Source of the DNA: Rickettsiales bacterium
GTDB taxonomy: Bacteria; Pseudomonadota; Alphaproteobacteria; Rickettsiales; SXRF01
Length of the DNA stretch: 64,000 nucleotides
NCBI GenBank assembly: GCA_041396965.1
Contig: JAWKXN010000001.1
Location: 558,001-622,000, forward strand
Reading direction: 5' to 3'
The notes beneath the pieces were generated by a model, which made no database searches, had not been told where the DNA came from, and saw only the letters and a program-made list of their open reading frames with translations. This document shows positions 34,973 through 43,351 of this stretch, piece by piece (the first letter of the stretch is position 1; every line of letters starts with the position of its first letter). The position numbers and the translations under genes are program-made.

Positions 34973-37453
34973 ATGATAGAATCTTCTGCTATATCTTGGG
35001 TGTTGTTGTTTTCCTGCGTTTTTTTATATAGTATCGCCGGACTTGGAGTTTCGCGTTTTATACCTTTTTCTGTTAAGGCAAGAGCTATTGGTCTTAATTT
35101 TTTTGTAGGTCTTTCCATAGCACCTTTTTTGATGGGCTTTACAACTATACTCTCGCTATGGTTGTTTTCTGGTTATGAGCTTGCTGTTCATCTCTCAATA
35201 ATTTTTATTGCTGCGATATTTTTGTGTGTAGTTACTCTCATACCGTTTAGAGGAGAACTTACTAGCTATAACCTGCGTTGGAATAAGTCATTATCTTTTG
35301 ATGAAACCTTTATTTTTATATTATTTTTAGCGTTTGTGAGTTTGTTACTTGTCAATAGCCTGTTTTTTCCTCTAACCCAGAATGATTCATTGGAGTACGC
35401 TTCTGTAGCCAGAATATTTTATGATAGCCGCGATTTGTCAGTATATCCGGTTTTGAATTCACAAGATAATAGATCAGGTTTTTACGCGCCATGGACGCAT
35501 CCTCCGTTTTATCCAGCTATGATATACGCTTTTTATCTATTGCAGGGTAGCTCCGAGCATGTAGGATTCGCTAGACTAATTACTCCTTATTTTGCGATTC
35601 TTTGTGTTTTGCTTACCTATTCGCTTGGTTGTCTCATAAATAGAAGGGCAGGGTTATTCGCCGCGATTTTTCTTGTTTCTACTCCTCTCTTCTTTCTAGG
35701 AGCTGATTCTGGTCTGATTGATTCAATACCGATTTTAGCTCTGCTCTTAATTTTTACTATGACTATAGCGATTGAGTCCTCACCTATAAAAACCGGTATA
35801 ATACAGGGCGTATTTTTAGGAGCGTCTCTATGGACGCATTCCCAAGCTATACTTTTTATCCCATTATCTGCTTTTATAATACTGGCTATCAACGGAGTGT
35901 TGGGCTGGAAGAGGTCTTTCATACAGATATTGTTTATGACATTTGTCGCCTGTCTGCTCGCTAGTTATCCTTATGTAAGAAACTTAGAGATATATGGAGC
36001 TTTGGTCAGTGATAATAATTTGGTTTACGCTCTACCTGAGCTTGGCTGGAAAGATTATTTTAATGAGGCAAGAGGACTTAATTCTCCAGTATCAGTGATG
36101 CAATATGGCATACTTAAAGGCTGGTTCATGATAGAGTATTACGGAATAATTTTCTGGCTAATGACTCTAGCGGCTATCGTGTTTTTATGTAGGAATTGTT
36201 CTTTTGCGAGCTGTGTTTTTGGTAAAACAGTAGTAGAGATAGAAAAAAATCAGTCATATTTACTATTTGGTAGCTTGCTGATAGTGCTCGCTTATCTTTC
36301 GGGAGTAGTTCTTTCAGTTTTTATAAAAACTGATGTTATGGTGCGTAACGAGCGCTACCTTCTAGTAATTTTTCCTTTTATCGCGATTTTATCAGGGTGG
36401 CTTATGGCGGTTTTTATATCCGGTAAAACCAATAGTAACCTAAAAGATAAAATAAAATATTTATTTGTTATATTGATATTGCTGGTTGTGACTTTACAAC
36501 TAGTATTTTTCTCAAAATACCGTTTTGATAAAAATGCTATTTCAATAGCTTCTATTAATAAGCCACAAAAAGATAAATTGCTAAATTTTCCTGAAATGCG
36601 GGTAATGGATTTTATTAATAGAAAGCTCGCTAGTAATAGTCTTATATTATCATCACAACCGGCTAATATGTATTATTCAGGCCGCAAGATGGTCAGCTAT
36701 CTTGATCCACGTCTACTTGATTTTTATAAAACTAAAGATCCTAAAATCGGGTTGGAAATACTGCGTGAAATAGGAGTAACTCATATACATATTACGGACT
36801 ATTCTCTACCAATTTTTTATAATTCAGTGTTAAAAGACATAGTATCATCACCAGATATGTCTAGTTTAATTTATTCGTATGATGGAAGTCAGTTATATAA
36901 CTTAAAAGACTCTGGATTGTCTTATTCAGCGAATGCAATTGATATTTCTCCAGAAAAAATTACGTGGGAAAAATTTAAGCAATATAGGTTTCTTGGTAAG
37001 AAGGGTGGTATGTCATCTGATGATACTTCTTCCATATGGTATGGTAATAGCTCGGTATCTACTTTTCCCTTCGGATTGTTTCAGCGTAATTTCTCAACCA
37101 TTTTATCAACATCAAAAAATCCTGATTCTGCTATAAAAATATCATCCTCAAAAGAATATGTAGTTGAGTTTAATGTATCGGGAAAAGGTTTTACAAGCTT
37201 TTTCATGGAGCAGTATGACAAAAACGGTAGTTTGATTAAAAGTACTGAACACACTTCCTTGCCACGAATAATGCTTGGAGACATAATTATTGGTAACGAA
37301 ATAACGGAAAATAAATTTATAAGAAGAATAAAATCTATGCCTAATGCTTCTTTTATAAGAATCATAATTGAGCAGCACGGTAACTCAATACTGAATGTAA
37401 ATAGCGCGAAAATCATAGCCTTAAACAAACATATTAAAGGAAAGCATAGATAA
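34973..37453 (+). CDS. Large GT-C-like membrane glycosyltransferase (paralogue A)
   Basis: 826 residues. About 13 membrane helices over the first 510 residues are followed by a 310-residue periplasmic beta-rich domain. The first loop contains FPLTQNDSLEYASVARIF, an acidic-pair motif placed as in GT-C enzymes, and THPPFYPAMIYAFYLL (the PP site of PMT-type enzymes). Related along its length to the 40880-43330 product: both share QxADMYY/QPANMYY, LDPRLL(D/N)FYKT and VTHI. It should transfer a sugar from a polyprenyl-phosphate donor in the periplasm. Next gene follows directly (0 bases). Confidence 0.65.
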   Translation: MIESSAISWVLLFSCVFLYSIAGLGVSRFIPFSVKARAIGLNFFVGLSIAPFLMGFTTILSLWLFSGYELAVHLSIIFIAAIFLCVVTLIPFRGELTSYNLRWNKSLSFDETFIFILFLAFVSLLLVNSLFFPLTQNDSLEYASVARIFYDSRDLSVYPVLNSQDNRSGFYAPWTHPPFYPAMIYAFYLLQGSSEHVGFARLITPYFAILCVLLTYSLGCLINRRAGLFAAIFLVSTPLFFLGADSGLIDSIPILALLLIFTMTIAIESSPIKTGIIQGVFLGASLWTHSQAILFIPLSAFIILAINGVLGWKRSFIQILFMTFVACLLASYPYVRNLEIYGALVSDNNLVYALPELGWKDYFNEARGLNSPVSVMQYGILKGWFMIEYYGIIFWLMTLAAIVFLCRNCSFASCVFGKTVVEIEKNQSYLLFGSLLIVLAYLSGVVLSVFIKTDVMVRNERYLLVIFPFIAILSGWLMAVFISGKTNSNLKDKIKYLFVILILLVVTLQLVFFSKYRFDKNAISIASINKPQKDKLLNFPEMRVMDFINRKLASNSLILSSQPANMYYSGRKMVSYLDPRLLDFYKTKDPKIGLEILREIGVTHIHITDYSLPIFYNSVLKDIVSSPDMSSLIYSYDGSQLYNLKDSGLSYSANAIDISPEKITWEKFKQYRFLGKKGGMSSDDTSSIWYGNSSVSTFPFGLFQRNFSTILSTSKNPDSAIKISSSKEYVVEFNVSGKGFTSFFMEQYDKNGSLIKSTEHTSLPRIMLGDIIIGNEITENKFIRRIKSMPNASFIRIIIEQHGNSILNVNSAKIIALNKHIKGKHR

Positions 37454-39037
37454 ATGAATAATCCTCTACTTGATAATTTGACATTATCGTTTCCAGGAAC
37501 ATGGTTTTCCTATTATACACTCGTAAATTCTGGACTTTTTTTATCCTGTTTGTTTTTTATTTCCTATGCGTTTTTTAGAAAACCAAATAATTTCAGACGA
37601 CCGGCCTTTATAGTCGCGCTATTTGTTTTTATATTATACCAGCTACCACTAGTGGTCTTTTCGCAACTGTTTCGTGATAATCTTAGAGAAGCCGTATGGT
37701 TTGCGGTAGCGGTAAATTCCGCTGCGCTTGTTAATTTATTTTGGGTGTATATTACACCTGCTCTAAACAGAGCAGACAATAACATAGAAATGTCTAATTC
37801 TTATAACCGTAGTTATTTTACCGGCTTTCCGTTCTGGTTTCCTATCATATTGATGTTTTCGTTTTTAGGAATTTATTTTTATCGCATACCTTTTGATTGC
37901 ACGGCTTTATACGCTCTTTTCGTAGATCAGGATTTAACTCTAGTAGTACGTGAGGTAATAGGTAAACTCATGGGCAGGACTTACGCTCCACACCTGCTTA
38001 ATGTGCTAACCAGCGCTGTAGCGCCAATAGTAGCCTTTATGGTTATTGGTAGGATATGGTTTTCACTTTCTGACAAAAAATATCTTCAGGTAATTATATT
38101 ATTATTATTATTGCTTTCCGCTGTTCTTATTATGCCACTTATAGGAGGTGCTAAAGGTTCACTAGTCCCGATGTTTGTTGCTTTATCCGTTATAGGATTT
38201 CTGGTTGTAAAAAAATGGCGATGGAAGATTGTTATAGTTCCATTAATAGCGGTTATTTTTGCCGGCATGATCCTTATAGTCAAGGTAATGCAGGAGAGTA
38301 ATGTAGGGAAAGGTGGATATGAGTTTGGCAAATGTATGGCAAGACTAGATGTTTGCGATCGGGCGAAAAATCTTCTTGAGTCACTAAAACCACCAAAATC
38401 ATATTATGGTATGAGCCGGCAACGTATAGATGAGCTTGGCTATGATATGGCTAATTTTTGTAAGGATGATAAAGTAGTCTATGAAGCATCTTCTCAGTCA
38501 CTAAGTGATGATGGCAAAGAATCGGCAAACCCTTCTGAGGTATCGGTATCCGGTCATATTTGGGGGCTAGTATATAGAATTATAGCGACACCCCTACAAG
38601 TAGTATCATGGCATTACATATATGTTGAGGATTACGGAAGACCTGGATTACTCGGCATATCCATAGCTAAACTATTTTCTCCTAACTATATAAGCGTTCC
38701 AGCCAAAGTTTGCGAAATATATTATAAAGGAGATAAAACCTCTGCCTGTACCGCGCCTACTAGTTACCTATTTACTTATCCGGCGTATATGGGTTACTTA
38801 GGATTGTTGCTTGCGTGCGTGCTTACCATCATTTTTGATATATTTTTTTCTCTATTAATAAAATATACGAATAGACCATTTGCGGATCTGGCAACTGGAG
38901 TAGTAGTAATATCCATAGTAAACTTTATAGTGGCCGATTTCACGACTGTGATAATTTCTCATGGAACAGCTATCGCTTTTGTGATGATCTTAATTATGTA
39001 TGGATATATGAAATTCTTTAGTAAAGCGGATAAATAA
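37454..39037 (+). CDS. Polymerase-like polytopic membrane protein, copy 1
   Basis: 527 residues, about 12 membrane helices. It starts one base after the previous stop. A central soluble loop has FGKCMARLDVCDRAKNLLES with a conserved cysteine pair, and near the C-terminus STCTAPTSYLFTYPAYMG-type sequence (here SACTAPTSYLFTYPAYMG). Both recur in the next gene, showing a tandem duplication. Topology and place in the cluster suggest an O-antigen polymerase-like enzyme or ligase, but I cannot match it to a named family. Confidence 0.55.
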   Translation: MNNPLLDNLTLSFPGTWFSYYTLVNSGLFLSCLFFISYAFFRKPNNFRRPAFIVALFVFILYQLPLVVFSQLFRDNLREAVWFAVAVNSAALVNLFWVYITPALNRADNNIEMSNSYNRSYFTGFPFWFPIILMFSFLGIYFYRIPFDCTALYALFVDQDLTLVVREVIGKLMGRTYAPHLLNVLTSAVAPIVAFMVIGRIWFSLSDKKYLQVIILLLLLLSAVLIMPLIGGAKGSLVPMFVALSVIGFLVVKKWRWKIVIVPLIAVIFAGMILIVKVMQESNVGKGGYEFGKCMARLDVCDRAKNLLESLKPPKSYYGMSRQRIDELGYDMANFCKDDKVVYEASSQSLSDDGKESANPSEVSVSGHIWGLVYRIIATPLQVVSWHYIYVEDYGRPGLLGISIAKLFSPNYISVPAKVCEIYYKGDKTSACTAPTSYLFTYPAYMGYLGLLLACVLTIIFDIFFSLLIKYTNRPFADLATGVVVISIVNFIVADFTTVIISHGTAIAFVMILIMYGYMKFFSKADK

Positions 39038-39057
39038 CTATAATTATAAAGGTACTT

Positions 39058-40776
39058 ATGTCTGGGGACATATTAATTAATCTTTTAGGAGCTAAAGATT
39101 TATCGCAAGCTCTTTATTGGCTAACAAACGTTGGTTTCGCTTGCTTCAGCCTGCTTATAGCGCTGATTCTTTTTTTTCGTTCTAAAGCCATAATTACCAG
39201 ACCAGCCTTTATGGTCGCTATACTTATGATGGTGTTCTATCAATGGTCGCTAATTCCGTACTCATTTGTTTTTTACGAGAGAGGTTTTGATATATGGTGG
39301 TTCGCAATAACTATACATTCTATTGTTCTACTCAATTTTTTATGGGTGGCTTTTACTCCAAATCTTACAAGTTCTGACATATATAAAAAACCTTCAGAAA
39401 CTAGCTCTCCTTCGGGATTCAAAGGTTTTGAAATTTGGTTCTCACTTGCGTTATTTTTTATTTTACTCGCCGTTTATTTATATAAAGTCCCACCAAGATG
39501 TACCGCCCTATACTCTATATTTTTTGACCCATCACTTGCATTGCTAATCCGTGAAATAACCGTAAAGCTGATTGGAACTACTTACTCCACCTACGCTCTT
39601 TCCATTTTATATACCACTATAAATCCAATAATGGCGTTTCTCGCTATATATATGATGTACAAAGCGTTAGCTGATTACCGTATTTTCCGCTTTGTTTTTT
39701 GGCTAGTAATTCTATCACTAGTTTTAATTTCTAACCTACTTAGTGGCGCTAAGGGTAATCTTATCCCGACATTTGTGGTAATAAGTGTTGCCGGATTTTT
39801 AAGTGTTCATAAATGGTATCTGCGTATTATTACCGTTGTTGGTCTTAATGCGGTACTTATTTTGATTTTATCTCTTTTTGGTATGGAAAGAGCGTCAATA
39901 AATTCTCTAGCGAGAAAAGATTATAATTTTGGCAAATGTGTAGTTGAAATGGGAGTTTGTAAGCCTACAGGAATATTATTAGAATCGCTTACGGCTCGTG
40001 ATTTTTCTCTGGATTTACCGAAAAGCGTGATAGCCTCTCTTGAAGAGGAAAGGAAGAATTCGTGCATGGATAATATTCCCGCTAATATTGTTGAGCAAGA
40101 ATTACCTAGAAAAACCAATATAGATATAGCTGGTAAAGAAATTATCAGCACATCATCTGAAAAGAGAAACAATAATAAAGATATTGTTATAACAAAAGAA
40201 AAACCATCTCATCATAAAACAAAAACCACTAAGGAAATGGAGCTTACTATTGGTGAGAAATATATAGTTAATGAACATTCTAAGATAACTGTGATGGATA
40301 GAATAAACGGTATTATAAACCGTGCTTTTGTCACTCCTTTAATAGTCGCTCACTGGCATTTCCTTTATGTATCAGAATATAGCGCGCCGGGTTTTAATGG
40401 TATATCAATAGCTCGCAGATTATCTGATAATTATATAGATATGCCGAAAAAAATATGTGAGAAATATGAGACTATACGCTCAGGCGGTGATAGGACATCA
40501 ACTTGCACTGCTCCTACCAGCTATCTGTTTACCTATCCGGCATATATGGGAGTGATTGGTTTATTGCTAGCTATATTCCTTACCATATGTTTTGATCTTG
40601 TAGTATCTCTGATTATCAGATATTCGGCGATACCACTTAACTATTTGGCGGTTGGTCTTGCCTCAGTTTCTGTGGTAAATTTTATGGTAGCGGATTTTAC
40701 AACAGTAATGCTTTCGCATGGAGCAGGGGCGGCCTTTGCTCTTTTAATGTTTTTTCGTATTTTTAGGTTATTATAG
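39058..40776 (+). CDS. Polymerase-like polytopic membrane protein, copy 2
   Basis: 572 residues, paralogue of 37454-39037 with the same helix layout and motifs: GAKGNLIPTFVVISVAGFL (versus GAKGSLVPMFVALSVIGFL), FGKCVVEMGVC, STCTAPTSYLFTYPAYMG and NFMVADFTTVMLSHG. It differs by a charged insertion of about 45 residues (around 365-415, rich in Lys, Glu and Thr) in the soluble loop. The pair could polymerise two linkages or two repeat units. A tandem hairpin terminator follows. Confidence 0.55.
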   Translation: MSGDILINLLGAKDLSQALYWLTNVGFACFSLLIALILFFRSKAIITRPAFMVAILMMVFYQWSLIPYSFVFYERGFDIWWFAITIHSIVLLNFLWVAFTPNLTSSDIYKKPSETSSPSGFKGFEIWFSLALFFILLAVYLYKVPPRCTALYSIFFDPSLALLIREITVKLIGTTYSTYALSILYTTINPIMAFLAIYMMYKALADYRIFRFVFWLVILSLVLISNLLSGAKGNLIPTFVVISVAGFLSVHKWYLRIITVVGLNAVLILILSLFGMERASINSLARKDYNFGKCVVEMGVCKPTGILLESLTARDFSLDLPKSVIASLEEERKNSCMDNIPANIVEQELPRKTNIDIAGKEIISTSSEKRNNNKDIVITKEKPSHHKTKTTKEMELTIGEKYIVNEHSKITVMDRINGIINRAFVTPLIVAHWHFLYVSEYSAPGFNGISIARRLSDNYIDMPKKICEKYETIRSGGDRTSTCTAPTSYLFTYPAYMGVIGLLLAIFLTICFDLVVSLIIRYSAIPLNYLAVGLASVSVVNFMVADFTTVMLSHGAGAAFALLMFFRIFRLL

Positions 40777-40783
40777 TTAATTA

Positions 40784-40896
40784 ACTTTATTTTGCATGTA
40801 AAATAAAGTATTCTCGCTCGTTTCACGGCGGAAAACCTTATATCTCGGATAAGGTTTTCATAGTCAGCAAAGGTAATAATTACCTTTGCTGACTAT
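40784..40896. terminator. Three hairpins in series between convergent genes
   Basis: ACTTTATTTT/AAAATAAAGT at 40784-40809 (as after rplQ), GAAAACCTTA/TAAGGTTTTC at 40831-40859, and a long ATAGTCAGCAAAGGTA/TACCTTTGCTGACTAT at 40860-40896 with a 16-bp perfect stem. The last covers the final codons of the leftward gene. Well placed to end transcription from both sides. Confidence 0.65.
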
Positions 40897-43330
40897 GTTC
40901 GCTAAGTAACGCTTTGTTTATCTTTATACGTGAATTGCCATAATGCTCTATCGCTATTTTCAGATATTTACTAAACGTAGGAGTAATAAAACGATACACC
41001 ACATTTCTTTCACTGTATTTCTTACTTAATATTGTTTCGGTTAACAGATATTTCTTGTTACAGCTGTCGTATATTTTCTTATTTACTTCTTCATCATTGT
41101 TACAATAAGTAAGCCAAATTCTTATCAAACCATATCCTTTTATACCTAGCTTTAATTGGTATTGTGTTTCTTGTTGGATTTGAACAGGATGTTTTATTTC
41201 TAGTGAAGTAGAGATGTCTCTCTGAAATAACCGTAAAGGAAAATGTAAATCTGAACGTAACTCACCCTCTATGTTATTGGTAGATAGGGGTATGCGTGCC
41301 AATGATTTTCTACCACCGATGAGAAGATTTGTCGTTCTGTTCCATTGTCTACTTGCCGGAGATAAATCAAGCTTACTTTCAAAGACAGGATTATAGTCCA
41401 ACACTTCGTTGTTAAGCACGTAGAGCTGATTACCAGAAGCATCGTAAAGCAGTTTACTGAATTTTTTGTCTGAGGTTATTGATTGCATAACAGAATTATA
41501 AAAACTGGGAAGCGCGCTAGGGATGGCATAGATATGGGTAACCCCTAGTTTTTTGAGCATTCTCCAGCCTTGTTCGGTATCATTTGTTTTGTAAAAATTT
41601 AATAATCTTGGATCTAGATTGCCAATCATACGTTTGTTGGTGTAATACATATCGGCTGTTTGGGTGGCAAGAATCAAGGATTTTTCAGGTAAATTATTTA
41701 TTGCGGATATAATACGTTGTTCCGGTAGAGACATTAAGGTTTGTGATTGGCTACGACCTATATTATTCAAACTTAGGTTATTTACTTTAAGAAGGTGACA
41801 GGAAAAGACAATAAGCTGGATTCCAACCACTGACAACACACCAAAAATGAGAGTTTTTTGTAATATAGTTTTAGAATGTGATGTAAAGCATTTATTTAAG
41901 GCTAATCCGGCGATTACAGCAACGCATGGTACTATGATTAACATATAACGTTCTATGCGAAATAGCTGGTTTATGCCAAGAGCGATAGCTATTACTTGAC
42001 CGGCGTGATAAGCGGCGACGATAACAAAAGCCGAAAAGACTATTTTACTTCTAACATTGTCATCGTTATCATTTCCTAAACCGATTATAAGAGAGTATAT
42101 TTTTTTGTAATTTACTTTTCTAATACAAAAAACTAATAAGGAAGCTATCCAGAAAATTATTCCATAAGCCTCAATTGCGGTCCAACCTTTGAAAAAACCG
42201 TATTGAATTTGCGCGCTTAGGCTATCAACACCTCGTCCGATTAAAAAATAATCGTCCCACGCCAGATTCTTTAGGCGAAATACCAGAGGGCTATCGCTAA
42301 TGAATGAGCCAAATTTTATATAGTTATTAATATATGGCCATATACCAATAAGGGCAGCGGATAAAGACATAGTAATAATTTGCGTTACTGTTGTCTTTGA
42401 GCCTCTAAGCCCGTTATAAGCCGCTACTCCGGCGATAAACAATAATGGAAATAGTATCGCCTGTGAATGTGTCCATAGCGCCAACCCAATAACAGCTCCT
42501 TGCAATAAGCCAAGTTTGATGGGCGGTAAGCGAAAACAGAAAATACTAGCGAACACCATCGTAAAACCCAGTGTGGAAAGAGGGTCTATCAGAGAGGTAA
42601 CCGCACTCATAAAAAGTAGTGGAGTTGAGATAAATAAAAGAGCTGCTAACAAGCCAACTCGCCTATTTATCATAACGCATAAAGAATAAATAAGACCGGT
42701 AGAAAGAATCACTAACCATGGACTTATTAGCCGCATTATAATTGGCATATCAGCATTTCCCTGCACGAGGTAGGAAAAATAAATCATCACGGCGTAAAGT
42801 GGTGGATGGGTTATTGGCAGATACATGCCGGATGAATTGGTATTGGAGTGAATAGGAGGGTAGTCGGCAAGCGTATTGCTGTTGAACAATATCCTCCCAA
42901 CTTCGGCATATTCCAAAGCGTCAGTTTGAGTAAGTGGGAAGATAAAAGAGCTGATAATAAGCAATAGAGAAAAACCCAAAATCAGGAAAGCCGTCATCAA
43001 TTCAGTAAAGGAAAATTTTTCCTTCTGGTACGCATGATTTTTTTTTGCTTTTGGTAGAAAAAAGAAAGAGCATACGCTCAAGGTGAAAAGGCTAGAAATT
43101 ATAGTAATAAGATGTGTTTCGCCATCACTATCCGGTAATAATGACATGGTTGTGATTATTGTAAATCCAAGCAGGAAAGGGGCAAGACAAGCGCCAAAAA
43201 ATAAAGGAAATCTAGTATTTAGGGCTGGCTTGGAGTATGGAAATAAGCTAGAGATACGATAAGTTATAAAATGGCACAGCGACAAAGCTAGCAACCAAAC
43301 CGATAAAGAATAAAAAGAAATATCCGCCAT
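40880..43330 (-). CDS. Large GT-C-like membrane glycosyltransferase (paralogue B)
   Basis: 816 residues, the relative of 34973-37453. First loop FPLTQTDALEYAEVGRILFN, THPPLYAVMIYFSYLV, then the shared soluble-domain motifs TADMYYTNKRMIGNLDPRLL and VTHIYAIPSALPSFYNSVMQ. About 12-13 membrane helices, then a long periplasmic domain. Last gene of the leftward operon that begins with the E1-alpha gene at 51607. Donor and acceptor unknown; two paralogues suggest two linkages. Confidence 0.65.
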   Translation of the reverse strand: MADISFYSLSVWLLALSLCHFITYRISSLFPYSKPALNTRFPLFFGACLAPFLLGFTIITTMSLLPDSDGETHLITIISSLFTLSVCSFFFLPKAKKNHAYQKEKFSFTELMTAFLILGFSLLLIISSFIFPLTQTDALEYAEVGRILFNSNTLADYPPIHSNTNSSGMYLPITHPPLYAVMIYFSYLVQGNADMPIIMRLISPWLVILSTGLIYSLCVMINRRVGLLAALLFISTPLLFMSAVTSLIDPLSTLGFTMVFASIFCFRLPPIKLGLLQGAVIGLALWTHSQAILFPLLFIAGVAAYNGLRGSKTTVTQIITMSLSAALIGIWPYINNYIKFGSFISDSPLVFRLKNLAWDDYFLIGRGVDSLSAQIQYGFFKGWTAIEAYGIIFWIASLLVFCIRKVNYKKIYSLIIGLGNDNDDNVRSKIVFSAFVIVAAYHAGQVIAIALGINQLFRIERYMLIIVPCVAVIAGLALNKCFTSHSKTILQKTLIFGVLSVVGIQLIVFSCHLLKVNNLSLNNIGRSQSQTLMSLPEQRIISAINNLPEKSLILATQTADMYYTNKRMIGNLDPRLLNFYKTNDTEQGWRMLKKLGVTHIYAIPSALPSFYNSVMQSITSDKKFSKLLYDASGNQLYVLNNEVLDYNPVFESKLDLSPASRQWNRTTNLLIGGRKSLARIPLSTNNIEGELRSDLHFPLRLFQRDISTSLEIKHPVQIQQETQYQLKLGIKGYGLIRIWLTYCNNDEEVNKKIYDSCNKKYLLTETILSKKYSERNVVYRFITPTFSKYLKIAIEHYGNSRIKINKALLSEHSQQR

Positions 43331-43351
43331 AGAGTAATCCTACGACATTAT

